This document shows, one piece after another, positions 52,601 to 60,618 of a stretch of DNA of 64,000 nt. A program made the translations under genes and the position numbers. The notes beneath the pieces are model-generated. The model saw only the letters and a program-made list of their open reading frames with translations, did not search any database and was not told the origin of the DNA. The stretch comes from Fibrella rubiginis. GTDB taxonomy: Bacteria > Bacteroidota > Bacteroidia > Cytophagales > Spirosomataceae. How positions within the stretch are numbered: the first letter of the stretch is position 1; the number at the start of each line of letters is the position of its first letter. Where the stretch lies: contig NZ_JAFMYV010000008.1 in NCBI RefSeq assembly GCF_017353185.1, positions 248,001 to 312,000 of the forward strand, written 5' to 3'.

Positions 52601-53304
52601 CAGGCGCGATTTATATCACTTAAACCTCCTTTGTATTTTACTAACAACCATCGCTGAAAATCTGCAATCGTTAGGTCGCCAAAATCGTAAAATGTTTGGT
52701 AGGGATACCCTCCATCGACAGGATAGTTTTGCCCCCAGTATTCATTCTCCCACTGTGGATTGAAGGTTACAGACATGAACAGCAGATTACCCTGCTGCTG
52801 AAGGTATTGATACCGTTGTGTTATTGCCCGAATAAAATCCTGAGTTTTCGCCAGGGCTGGCTCATAGCCAAACCGAAAGTGAGTAAGACCATCAACATTC
52901 ATGGCGGCACCCCTTGTGTCGCGCATACTCTGCTCATCAGGCCAAAATCCATCCTTATAGCGTTTACAGGTGTTAATCCGTAAAGCCACCTTAGCTCCAC
53001 GTTGTAGAGCAAGATTGACAAAATAATCAATGTCTGACCAGTTTCCGGGACTGTCAGGCTTGGGAAATACTCTGTCCCAACTAATACCTATCTCTATTGC
53101 ATTACACCCTTTATCAAATGAAAGCCGTGCAGTACGGGCTGATTGCGAATCATCGCGGCCATCTGGCGAGTAAACGACCATCATAGCGTATCGCTTACCA
53201 TCGTCAGGAATGGTCTGACCACTCACGTCTACGCCAGCCGACAGATACAGTGCGGCTACCACAACTGATAGCAAAAACCCCTTAGCCTTTTTCAGAAAAA
53301 TCAT
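49687..53304 (-). CDS. Secreted GH42-like protein with cadherin-like repeat array
   Basis: A 1205-aa exported protein, signal peptide MIFLKKAKGFLLSVVVAALY. Residues about 35-450 look like a GH42-type beta-galactosidase TIM barrel (GCNAIEIGISWDRVFPKPDS, VTFNPQWENEYWGQNYPVDG with acid/base-like Glu, FQRWLLVKYKGGLSDINRAW). From about 480 a repeat array follows. Four dystroglycan/cadherin-type units begin QPPVVSNSLVNQ or similar and contain NTFSDPDGKI and GLNYDPTSRLI. Three intervening units have a Cys pair around DGDGSAIEF...W...ARQSG. The C-terminal 120 residues form another beta domain with no obvious sorting signal. Probably a polysaccharide-binding or cell-surface hydrolase; substrate unknown. 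Confidence 0.85.
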   Translation of the reverse strand: MIFLKKAKGFLLSVVVAALYLSAGVDVSGQTIPDDGKRYAMMVVYSPDGRDDSQSARTARLSFDKGCNAIEIGISWDRVFPKPDSPGNWSDIDYFVNLALQRGAKVALRINTCKRYKDGFWPDEQSMRDTRGAAMNVDGLTHFRFGYEPALAKTQDFIRAITQRYQYLQQQGNLLFMSVTFNPQWENEYWGQNYPVDGGYPYQTFYDFGDLTIADFQRWLLVKYKGGLSDINRAWNSNYKSVTDIRPPIPTRPEALFPANTAGTDWFLFRHGQFKNYVDKTTLAIKGVNPAVRVINQHGAVSDLIAGNRSTLAFKNLAELTDGIKVNDGPDALSAQLSMDLLRSNVKPGDWIMAEVDGASFQSVNPSDIFGQMRAEFKYGAKALIFANFFVDFNEPLFRQTLDKMNELRLLSEPVSVIAPVGTVTYKLSDIVRSNIYEIGTFGAWNAMRGSDGKPVRLVIDEDLLRTVSGSNQPPVVQNRVPNQMAFVGKPFMFTIPDNTFADADGRIASVGVNGLPIGFSYDANSRQISGTGSLIGSAELTVTATDDKGATVSDYFSLIVQRATSPLRLLDPILDCGTGKFELRITDGDGSAVEFKAENVFDWTSQAVQTLPADKRVNTALVLKARQSGAEISLNYTSTCPANNNQPPVVSNSLVNQTGVVSKVFSYIIPENTFSDPDGKIVSIAVNNLPSGLNYDPTSRLITGYPPLTGTTTVTVIATDDKGATVSTTFTVTISSDVKPLKLITPSLDCSTQKLDVKTADGDGSAIEFKLDNGNWSSEHLYTLNADDVSGKIITILARQGGKETSPLSYTTDCTAANKPPVVSNAIVNQVVNQGKTASFTIPENTFSDPDGKVATITVSGLPTGLNYDPTNRLIAGTPSVLGTWTVTATATDDKGATVSTKFTVTVVKPLTMQTPTLECETGRLTMRAVDGDGSLIEYRLEGVTNWSKTAELVLPADRRYGGVLQVRARQSGTELTLNYTNTCVRPNRAPIVANPIVDQAITVSQATTVAIPASTFSDPDGDALTVSVTGAPVGLTYDPVRRLLRGTPALIGSSRVIAKATDPSAAAVSDTFRITVRAAPRFSATASLLDDKGTLIKELVDGALLDIRKLPSLINLSCVPKSTSGSVLMELTGKARRTVYANSAPYKLYPTGQGLKPDIGSYQLAISVYTGPNGTGNLLGSTVIHFDIVQVNEPGSISDNQTN

Positions 53305-53954
53305 AAGTTACAGTTGGCGTGTAAACGGCGCAATTTGGACAAAACCGTGACGGGTCGAGAGGCTAAAACCGACCGATAACAGCAAGAATGGAAAGTAAGG
53401 ATGATATTGAAAGGCAACATACAGTTCTGTTAGCAACATATACCGAACGGTTTGACATTACTCAGAACCTATCTGTACAGTAATCTACAGGTATGGTTAG
53501 CTACACTTAACGCAACGATCGAGGCTAATAGGCTCATGTCAAAAATCATGCAGAATAGTTATTAACTGGTCTGTAGACTGAGTAGTCTTCTTTGGTCACT
53601 GAACAAATATATCTTTTATGCCACAAACATCTCCACCAATGCGAGCAAATGGAAAGTCTGTTATTTGTCTGTTTGTTGCGACCTTTGCCAGGATGTGCAG
53701 CCAGCTTTATACTCAGAAGTTACAGCCGAACAAAAGTCCCGAACAATCAACCCCGGTTGTTATTTGTGTATCTGTACATGGCTTGAACGAACCCTCAAGA
53801 GGCATCCTGATTGACTCGCCTCCCCTTCTTTGTAGCGAGCGAGGTCTGGGGCAACTATGGTGCCAGATAACTATATCCCTTTTCGATTTTTAAAATTCTC
53901 TTCGGCTGGTCTTCTCCCAAATTTCGGAAAGACGGAGGCCATGTATTGTCATTC
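53305..53954. other. 650-bp region with no confident gene
   Basis: Between the secreted protein and the glycosyltransferase. A plus-strand frame 53618-53893 (91 codons) starts with a signal-like segment (KSVICLFVATFARMCSQLYT) but has no recognisable mature part and ends in an odd SSLFDF-type tail, so it is left as doubtful. No hairpin with a T-run or promoter of good quality was seen, apart from A/T-rich stretches around 53590-53610. Confidence 0.4.
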
Positions 53955-55058
53955 ATGAAAATTCTATTTCTTACGCCAGTTGCCAACCGCTCAGGGTCCG
54001 TTACAACGTTGCTTAATTACATGCATTATGCCCCTGAAGGTACTTACCAGTATGCTATGTTTAGCCGTCGGCCCGGCCAACTTGACTTAACACCGTACAA
54101 TTGTCCTCTGTACGTTAGCCAGCAGTCAGACCGATTTAGCTATCGTCTTTATGAGACAGTTTATCACAAGCTGTTTCGGGATGTACCCCACCTAAAAGAC
54201 CTCCGCAACGCACATGAGGCAGAAAAGCCTGATTTGTGGTATATCAACACGATAGCCATGCCTGAGTATGCCCAGTTAGCTATTGAACTAGGTCAGCCCT
54301 ATGTGTTGCACGTACACGAACTACCACAAGAGTATGATGAGCGTGGATATGATGAGTTCAAGGCTATGCTTAACGGTGCCAAATTGTTGCTGACAGCATC
54401 GCAAACGGTAGTTGATAACCTGCAGCATATGGGCTATCGGAACGTGGTGCTCATGCACGGCCTTATTAACGTAGAACAAATTAAGCCCACTCGTGAACGC
54501 GCTGAGGTACGTCGTGAAATGGGGTTTGCTGAAACGGACTTCGTGTGGCTGATGTCGGGGGCCTGGTCTAGTCGAAAGGGTTTTGATCTGATACCGGACA
54601 TACTGCGTGAACTTCCTAAAGGCACGCTGTTTATCTGGATGGGCCCCGCTCGCAAAACGGGAATGACCTACTATGTAGAACAATACATCAAGACGCTTGA
54701 TCTTAACGTTCGTTTTTTAACCGAGCAGTCAACAGACTACTTCAGCTACTTCAACGCCTGTGATGGGTTTTGCCTGACCTCGCGTGAAGACTCCTATCCC
54801 ATTGTTATGCGAGAAGCCGCTGTACTGGGTAAGCCAATCGTTGGCTTTAACTCGGGTGGAATTAGTGAATTTCTCAGGCCAGGCATGGGCGAGATGGTAC
54901 AGGGATTCTATCCTAAAGCCCTTGCTGAAGCAATGAAGCGGGTAATGTCGGGCGAAACCCCGATACACACAGCCACGTTACAGGCAGCCATCACAACGGC
55001 ATCTCAGCAGGCTGAGGCAAAACGCTGGATTGAAACGTTAGAGAACGTGGTTAAGTAA
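53955..55058 (+). CDS. Glycosyltransferase family 4 protein
   Basis: A 367-aa GT-B fold glycosyltransferase. ATG 53955 (MKILFLTPVANRSGSVTTLL) is the usual start; three extra codons upstream are possible. The N-terminal half has the acceptor domain; the C-terminal GT4 domain is marked by WLMSGAWSSRKGFDLIPDIL and the nucleotide-sugar E-x7-E region CDGFCLTSREDSYPIVMREA, then GKPIVGFNSGGISEF. It is probably cytoplasmic and adds a sugar to a lipid-linked or surface glycan. It heads a plus-strand run including a reductase and a glycosyltransferase operon. Confidence 0.93.
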   Translation: MKILFLTPVANRSGSVTTLLNYMHYAPEGTYQYAMFSRRPGQLDLTPYNCPLYVSQQSDRFSYRLYETVYHKLFRDVPHLKDLRNAHEAEKPDLWYINTIAMPEYAQLAIELGQPYVLHVHELPQEYDERGYDEFKAMLNGAKLLLTASQTVVDNLQHMGYRNVVLMHGLINVEQIKPTRERAEVRREMGFAETDFVWLMSGAWSSRKGFDLIPDILRELPKGTLFIWMGPARKTGMTYYVEQYIKTLDLNVRFLTEQSTDYFSYFNACDGFCLTSREDSYPIVMREAAVLGKPIVGFNSGGISEFLRPGMGEMVQGFYPKALAEAMKRVMSGETPIHTATLQAAITTASQQAEAKRWIETLENVVK

Positions 55059-55147
55059 TAGTTAACAACTTTTCAATCGCCTTCTGACGACTTTAACAGG
55101 GCGGTTTTGCGTTTTAACAACGCGGCGGTTTTGTCGTTATTTAGTTT

Positions 55148-56221
55148 ATGGCTACTCGATATTATTTGAAAGTAAAAGACGTCGTGCAGGAGACTCCCGA
55201 CGCCATCACCGTCAATTTCTGGCACCCCATTAACGAAGTCATTCGGTATCAGCCTGGTCAGTTTCTGACATTTACGCTTGCCGTTAACAATACAACCGTT
55301 CGTCGTTCGTATTCGATGTCGTCATCACCACATGTCGACGCCTCGTTGTCAGTCACTGTAAAACGCCTGCCAGGTGGCCTGGTTTCCAACCATTTATGCG
55401 ATTATCTGAAGGAAGGTGATGTGCTGGAAACGCTTGAACCATTGGGTACGTTTGTGCCAAAACTAGATCCGGCGGCGCAACAGCTTCATGTGCTCATTGG
55501 GGCGGGCAGTGGCATTACGCCGCTGTTTTCCATGCTCAAGTCGATTCTTCACGTTGAACCCAAAAGCCACGTTTGGCTGATCTATGGCAATCGGGACGAG
55601 ACGTCAATCATTTATAAAGCCCACTTGGATGCTATGGCTGAGGTTTATAAGGATCGCCTCACTGTAACCCACGTGCTGAGCCAGCCGTCAGCCAAATGGA
55701 CAGGTTTGAGCGGACGTATTAACCGGTCGACCCTGTTAAAATTGTTGGAACAGCATCCTATCCAGGCAATACAACGCGCTGATTACTACCTCTGCGGTCC
55801 CGACGGTTTGATGAACGAAGTACGGTCGGCGCTCAATCTGGTTGCCGTACCAAACGAGCGAATTCATAAGGAAAGTTTTCAGACTGTTACTACCCTTCAG
55901 GCGGTTGGTACGGTGGTTGACGATCAGCCCGCTTCTGCTGCAAACGGTAAACAGGATATTACGGTGCTCTATGAGGGTAATGAATATAAGTTTGCCGTAG
56001 CACCCCACCAGACTATTCTGGAAGCTGCGCTGGAACTAGACATCGATCTTCCCTACTCATGTCAGGCAGGTATGTGCACAGCTTGCCTCGGCAAATGCGT
56101 GTCGGGCAAGGTGTCACTTGATGAGGAAGACGGCCTTTCGGAATCAGAGATTAAGGCGGGCTATATTCTTACTTGTGTGGCTCACCCTTCTTCTGCTAAT
56201 GTGGTCATTGAAATTGATTAA
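55148..56221 (+). CDS. PaaE-like ferredoxin-NAD(P)H reductase with 2Fe-2S domain
   Basis: A 357-aa flavoprotein reductase: FAD domain with RRSYSMSSSPHV (FAD binding near residue 55), NAD(P) domain with LIGAGSGITPLFSMLKSI (near 118), YYLCGPDGLMNEVRSAL, and a C-terminal plant-type 2Fe-2S domain in which CQAGMCTACLGKCVSGK and a later TCVAHP supply the four Cys. This domain order (FNR first, ferredoxin last) matches PaaE and similar oxygenase reductases. Its oxygenase partner is not in the window, so the substrate system is open. It ends before a clear terminator at 56240-56273. Confidence 0.93.
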   Translation: MATRYYLKVKDVVQETPDAITVNFWHPINEVIRYQPGQFLTFTLAVNNTTVRRSYSMSSSPHVDASLSVTVKRLPGGLVSNHLCDYLKEGDVLETLEPLGTFVPKLDPAAQQLHVLIGAGSGITPLFSMLKSILHVEPKSHVWLIYGNRDETSIIYKAHLDAMAEVYKDRLTVTHVLSQPSAKWTGLSGRINRSTLLKLLEQHPIQAIQRADYYLCGPDGLMNEVRSALNLVAVPNERIHKESFQTVTTLQAVGTVVDDQPASAANGKQDITVLYEGNEYKFAVAPHQTILEAALELDIDLPYSCQAGMCTACLGKCVSGKVSLDEEDGLSESEIKAGYILTCVAHPSSANVVIEID

Positions 56222-56239
56222 TATTACTTGAACGCGCTG

Positions 56240-56273
56240 AGCCGGTGGAGGGTAATCCTTCATCGGCTTTTTT
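56240..56273 (+). terminator. Terminator after the reductase gene
   Basis: Arms 56240-56251 and 56257-56268 pair in 10 of 12 positions (two G.U), followed by a T run (56268-56273). 19 nt after the stop. Confidence 0.75.
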
Positions 56274-56287
56274 CGTATATGAGCAGG

Positions 56288-56295
56288 TACCTTTG
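56288..56295 (+). promoter_or_regulatory. Candidate -7 element of the glycosyltransferase operon
   Basis: TACCTTTG, a perfect TAnnTTTG, 20 nt before the ATG at 56316 and just after the terminator of the previous gene. No good -33 TTG seen at usual spacing. Confidence 0.5.
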
Positions 56296-56315
56296 CTATC
56301 CGATCAATTATTTAT

Positions 56316-57020
56316 ATGACCCCTGTTTCACGCAAGCCCATCATCGTTGTCATCATTCCTGCGTTCAACGAGGAGAATTCTGTTGGGAAAGTAGTTGGGG
56401 AAATACCAATGAATTGGGTAGACGAAGTAGTGGTGGTTAACAACAATTCCAATGACCAAACGGCTGTCCAGGCGGCTGTTGCGGGAGCCACTGTCCTCGA
56501 TGAACCTGTGCAGGGATACGGCCGGGCCTGCCTGCGGGGCATAGCCTACGCTCAGAATCGCCAACAAAAGCCCGATATACTCGTTTTCCTTGATGCCGAT
56601 TACTCTGATTACCCGGCAGAATTAGTGGAATTGATTAAACCCATTTTAACAAACACGGCAGACATGGTAATTGGATCGCGGGCGCTGGGTCAACGGCAAT
56701 CGGGATCTATGACACCACAACAAGTGTTTGGTAATTGGCTGGCTACCTGGCTGATTCGGCTTTTCTACGGTGTTCGTTTTACCGATTTAGGGCCGTTTCG
56801 CGCCATCCGGTTCAACAGTCTGCTTGCCCTCGACATGCGCGATCAGACTTACGGCTGGACGGTAGAAATGCAGGTGAAAGCAGCCAAACAGCGGTTGCGC
56901 AGTGTGGAAGTGCCCGTTCGGTATCGTCGCCGGATAGGCCATTCCAAAATATCGGGTACGGTGAAAGGCACGATCCTGGCGGGATACAAAATCCTGACTA
57001 CGATCTTTAAATACGCTTAG
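56316..57020 (+). CDS. Family 2 glycosyltransferase, dolichyl-phosphate-mannose-synthase-like
   Basis: A 234-aa GT2 enzyme without a C-terminal membrane domain. Start VVIIPAFNEENSVGKVV, central DILVFLDADYSDYP (catalytic D-x-D), and then MVIGSRALG and FTDLGPFRAIRF. The GHSKISGTVKGTILAGYKI end is the usual GT2 DPM-like tail. It probably makes a polyprenyl-phosphate sugar from a nucleotide-sugar donor, which would feed the membrane GT-C enzyme two genes later (inference). It starts a plus-strand operon (56316-60506). Confidence 0.9.
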   Translation: MTPVSRKPIIVVIIPAFNEENSVGKVVGEIPMNWVDEVVVVNNNSNDQTAVQAAVAGATVLDEPVQGYGRACLRGIAYAQNRQQKPDILVFLDADYSDYPAELVELIKPILTNTADMVIGSRALGQRQSGSMTPQQVFGNWLATWLIRLFYGVRFTDLGPFRAIRFNSLLALDMRDQTYGWTVEMQVKAAKQRLRSVEVPVRYRRRIGHSKISGTVKGTILAGYKILTTIFKYA

Positions 57021-57089
57021 TTTGCCTCAATAAAATGACTAGTACGCGTATAGTCAATAAGTTACGAGACAGATTTGCTGTCTGATTGT

Positions 57090-58643
57090 ATGGAATGGAT
57101 TACGCTTTTCGTGTATTCGGCTACGCTGCTGCTTTTACTGACCTATAATTTGGGGCAGCTTAGCCTGATCGTCATCTACCTGCGGGCCGAACATAAACGA
57201 CGCGCCAAGACGGTTGTGCCCGGTTCAGCAGAGTGGTATAGCCTACCGCCCGTGACGGTTCAGCTACCCATCTATAATGAGCGCTATGTGGTTGAACGGC
57301 TTATTGATGCCATTGCAGCTTTACACTATCCTGTCGATAAACTGGAAATTCAGGTACTAGACGACTCAACCGACGATTCTGTTGAGTTAAGTGCCCGGAA
57401 AGTGGCTGAATACCAGGCGCAGGGACTAAACATAAACCTTATCCGCCGTCCCGAACGCGTAGGGTTCAAAGCCGGGGCGCTGGCCTACGGACTTGACCGG
57501 TCTATGGGTGAGTTTGTGGCTATTTTTGATGCTGATTTTGTGCCGGATCCTGATTTCCTGCTCAAGACTGTTCCCCAGTTTGCCGACCCCGGTATTGGTA
57601 TTGTGCAGACCCGCTGGACACATCTGAACGAAGATTACTCGTTACTGACGCAACTACAGGCCTTCGGGTTAAATGCACACTTCTTCATTGAACAAGGCGG
57701 ACGTAATGCGGCTGACTTGTTCATGAATTTCAACGGCACGGCAGGCGTATGGCGTAAACAGGCTATTTATGATGCTGGTGGCTGGAGTAGCGATACCCTT
57801 ACTGAAGACCTTGACCTCAGCTACCGGGCGCAGTTGAAAGGCTGGAAATTCATTTACCGCGAAGATATTGGCTCTCCTGCCGAACTGCCTGTGGCGATGG
57901 CTGCGCTAAAATCACAGCAATACCGCTGGATGAAGGGGGCCGCCGAATGTGCCCGCAAAATCATGCTCAACGTGTTGCGGGCACCAGGTGTACCTGTAGT
58001 AAACAAGCTTCATGCGTTTTTTCACCTCTTCAGCAGTTCTACGTTCCTGCTGGTATTTTTGCTTGCCATACTTAGCGTACCCGTTCTATACATCCGTAAC
58101 AGCCACCCCGAATGGGCAACAGCCTATTATCTGATCAACTTTTTTCAATATAACCTCATCATTCTGTTGCTGTTCTACGGCATTCCATTTTGGTTGTCGA
58201 GCCGTGAAAGAGCCTCTGGCTTAGCTGGTTGGCGGTTTATTTGGTATTTTCCGGCTTATTCGTCGCTGATGATGGGCTTGTCTCTGCACAACACAATTGC
58301 TGTCATTGAGGGATACATTGGTCGGAAAACGCCGTTTGTGCGGACGCCAAAGTTCAATGTGGCTAACGGCTCAGATAGCTGGCGGGCCAACGTGTATGTG
58401 GCGCAGGGGCTACCCTGGCTTACGCTGCTGGAGGGGGCTATGATGCTCTATTTTATTGGCGGTATTGCGCTCGGCATATACCTGAACGACTATAGAATGC
58501 TGTTTTTCCATTGCATGCTCACGGCTGGCTTCGGGATGGTGTTCGTATATTCGCTCCTGCACACAGTGCGTCAATCGGCAGTTCGGCGGCCCACAACCGG
58601 CACGTTTGATGCTGACCGCCGCGCGGCTGGTGCGGTTGCATGA
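57090..58643 (+). CDS. Processive GT2, cellulose synthase-like membrane glycosyltransferase
   Basis: A 517-aa inner-membrane glycosyltransferase from ATG 57090. One N-terminal membrane helix (LFVYSATLLLLLTYNLGQ), then the GT2 core: VTVQLPIYNERYVVERLIDA, VLDDSTDDSVELS, IFDADFVPD (DxD) and TLTEDLDLSYRAQLKGW (TED), and QQYRWMKG (Q-x-x-RW), all characteristic of processive synthases. Four or more membrane segments follow after residue 310. It resembles ceramide glucosyltransferase and CESA-like enzymes rather than classical BcsA because PilZ is absent. Its stop overlaps the next gene by 4 nt (ATGA). Confidence 0.92.
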   Translation: MEWITLFVYSATLLLLLTYNLGQLSLIVIYLRAEHKRRAKTVVPGSAEWYSLPPVTVQLPIYNERYVVERLIDAIAALHYPVDKLEIQVLDDSTDDSVELSARKVAEYQAQGLNINLIRRPERVGFKAGALAYGLDRSMGEFVAIFDADFVPDPDFLLKTVPQFADPGIGIVQTRWTHLNEDYSLLTQLQAFGLNAHFFIEQGGRNAADLFMNFNGTAGVWRKQAIYDAGGWSSDTLTEDLDLSYRAQLKGWKFIYREDIGSPAELPVAMAALKSQQYRWMKGAAECARKIMLNVLRAPGVPVVNKLHAFFHLFSSSTFLLVFLLAILSVPVLYIRNSHPEWATAYYLINFFQYNLIILLLFYGIPFWLSSRERASGLAGWRFIWYFPAYSSLMMGLSLHNTIAVIEGYIGRKTPFVRTPKFNVANGSDSWRANVYVAQGLPWLTLLEGAMMLYFIGGIALGIYLNDYRMLFFHCMLTAGFGMVFVYSLLHTVRQSAVRRPTTGTFDADRRAAGAVA

Positions 58644-60058
58644 CCTCCACTCCCACTCTGTTTCATGTATCGCTTACCCGCTGGGGATGGCTGATTTTAT
58701 CGGCTTGTTTGTACTGGCTGTTGGGTTACAACACGAGCCGTCCACAGTTTTCAATGCTTATTGGGCTGTATCTTCTGCTGCTCTGGAGTTATAGCCTGCG
58801 CATCCGTCCGCTATTCAACAAGGCATTACCAAACCCAACCGATACAGTACATTACAAGACAGACCACTTCTTATTCAGCGCGGCGGTAGCGTTTCGTGTC
58901 TTACTGCTGGTGGCTATGCCCGCTCTATCGGAAGACTACGCTCGTTTCATTTGGGACGGCAGACTATTACTTGGAGGCATCAATCCATTCCAGTATCTAC
59001 CTGTTGAACTGATGGCGGGTGGTGTAGCTCCTACCTTTTCGCCCGATCCTGTTCTTTACCAACTACTTAATTCGCCCAACTATTACACTGTTTATCCACC
59101 GCTGAATCAGGCAATGTTTGCCTTAGCGGCAGGGCTATCGCCCCATAGCCTGCTGGGCAGTGTGATCTGGCTTCGGGTTCCTATTCTATTGGCTGAGATC
59201 GGTTCGCTCCGGCTCATGAAACAGCTACTGAGCCGGGCCGGTCGTAACCCAAATCTAGCACTGCTCTACGAGCTGAATCCACTGGTAATCTTGGAACTAA
59301 CGGGTAATGTGCATTTCGAAGCGGTCATGGTATTTTTTGTGCTGCTGGCCCTTTGGCTCTGGCAACAACATGGCGCTACTAACCGGGGGCAATTGCTATC
59401 GGCGGTGGCATTGGCACTGGCCATTTGTACCAAATTATTACCGCTACTGCTGCTGCCGGTGGTTGTGGCTCAGCTAGGCTGGCGGCGCGGACTTCGCTAT
59501 GCCGCAATAACCGGCGGCTTCGCGATACTGCTTTTCCTACCCTTTTTCAACATCGACATGATTCGTAACATGCTGCAAAGCATCGATTTGTATTTCCGCA
59601 TGTTTGAGTTCAACGCCAGTATTTATTATCTCATCAGAGCAGTTGGCTACTGGCTCGCGGGCTACAATGTGCTGAGTGCAATCGGGTTGTGGATTTCGGT
59701 TGTTACGACGGTTGCGCTGCTGACGATTGCTTTTTCCCGAAAACATCCATCTGCTGTTCGAGTGTTATGGATGCTGACGGGCTACTTCGCAATGGCCACA
59801 ACAGTACACCCCTGGTATATTACGTCGTTGGTGGCTGTAGCGGTTTTTACCATAACCGACCGCTGGCAATTTCGGTATCCACTGCTATGGTCGGGTGTGG
59901 TTTGGTTATCGTATGCAGCTTACAGACAACTACCCGTCCGAGAAGACAACTTACTGATCATCATCGAGTACGGCTCCGTTCTGCTTATGCTCGTGCTCGA
60001 TATGTACCGTTATAAATCTGCCCAGAAATCGTATGCCGAAGCGCCTGTTGAAGTATAA
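58640..60058 (+). CDS. Polytopic membrane GT-C type mannosyltransferase-like protein
   Basis: A 472-aa protein with about 10-12 hydrophobic helices. It resembles DUF2029/GT87 and PIG-M-like sugar transferases: an early lumenal acidic loop ALSEDYARFIWDGRLLLGGI (the conserved DE/ED-x-R-x-x-WDG pattern), then GGINPFQY, YYTVYPPLNQAMF, LYELNPLVILELTGNVHFEA, and KLLPLLLLP. Such enzymes use polyprenyl-phosphate sugars on the outer side of the membrane. The upstream GT2 could make that donor. It overlaps its predecessor by 4 nt and the next gene by 26 nt. Confidence 0.85.
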   Translation: MTSTPTLFHVSLTRWGWLILSACLYWLLGYNTSRPQFSMLIGLYLLLLWSYSLRIRPLFNKALPNPTDTVHYKTDHFLFSAAVAFRVLLLVAMPALSEDYARFIWDGRLLLGGINPFQYLPVELMAGGVAPTFSPDPVLYQLLNSPNYYTVYPPLNQAMFALAAGLSPHSLLGSVIWLRVPILLAEIGSLRLMKQLLSRAGRNPNLALLYELNPLVILELTGNVHFEAVMVFFVLLALWLWQQHGATNRGQLLSAVALALAICTKLLPLLLLPVVVAQLGWRRGLRYAAITGGFAILLFLPFFNIDMIRNMLQSIDLYFRMFEFNASIYYLIRAVGYWLAGYNVLSAIGLWISVVTTVALLTIAFSRKHPSAVRVLWMLTGYFAMATTVHPWYITSLVAVAVFTITDRWQFRYPLLWSGVVWLSYAAYRQLPVREDNLLIIIEYGSVLLMLVLDMYRYKSAQKSYAEAPVEV

Positions 60059-60506
60059 GAATTACGACGTTCATTCAATCACCACCGTGGCTGGCGAACG
60101 GCATAATGCCAACATCGCTACCTGGGTTATGCAGACGGTATTGGGTGGAAAAGGACTGGCCGTGGCTCTCTACAAGATCGACTATACGATTGAACTGGTC
60201 CGGGAAAGTGGTATCCTGAATGTGAATTTGCTGGCTCAGGACCAAACCAGTCTGATTCAGAAATTAGGTAGGCAGTCGGGACGCGATAAAGACAAGTTTG
60301 CTCGCCTTCCTTACGCTCTCGACGAACGCGGTTGCCCCTACCTCACCGAAGCCATTGGCTACGCCCAGTGCCGCGTTTTATCCAGCACCGACAGCGAAGA
60401 CCACGAAATATTTAGTTGCGAAGTGATTAAGCAGGTTGTTCTGAACCCCGACAAAATTGTATTGACCAACAACTACCTGATCGAAAAGAAATTGGTAAGA
60501 GGATAA
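60033..60506 (+). CDS. Flavin reductase-like FMN-binding protein
   Basis: A 157-aa split-barrel flavoprotein: YDVHSITTVAGERHNANIAT then ATWVMQTVLGGKGLAVAL, and the usual later block RLPYALDERGCPYLTEAIGY followed by AQCRVLSSTDSEDHEIFSCE. FMN/NAD(P)H binding is inferred from the family. The start overlaps the membrane GT by 26 nt in another frame; an internal start is possible but the early residues match the family. Its TAA stop (60504-60506) is at the edge of the 51-bp inverted repeat. The tail LIEKKLVRG is short and basic. Confidence 0.85.
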   Translation: MPKRLLKYKNYDVHSITTVAGERHNANIATWVMQTVLGGKGLAVALYKIDYTIELVRESGILNVNLLAQDQTSLIQKLGRQSGRDKDKFARLPYALDERGCPYLTEAIGYAQCRVLSSTDSEDHEIFSCEVIKQVVLNPDKIVLTNNYLIEKKLVRG

Positions 60507-60618
60507 TCCGATTTACGATGGACGAATGACGATGTACGATTTATGGCTGGCGCCAGAGCAAATCCTTGCGCCAGCCATAAATCGTACATCGTCATTCGTC
60601 CATCGTAAATCGGATTAT
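60503..60618. repeat. Perfect 51-bp inverted repeat between convergent genes
   Basis: Left arm 60503-60553, loop 60554-60567 (14 nt), right arm 60568-60618; perfect complementarity. The outer part is made of degenerate words (TTTACGATGGACGAATGACG and ATGTACGATTTA), the inner part is G+C-rich (GGCTGGCGC). Each arm contains, near its outer edge, the TAA stop of one of the two convergent genes (60504-60506; 60615-60617). Could end transcription from both sides, without T-runs. Confidence 0.97.

Noticed and set aside
53618..53893. 91-codon frame with a signal-like start before the glycosyltransferase
   Set aside because: The mature part has no recognisable features and there is no promoter or terminator; kept as a doubtful note in the gene-free region.
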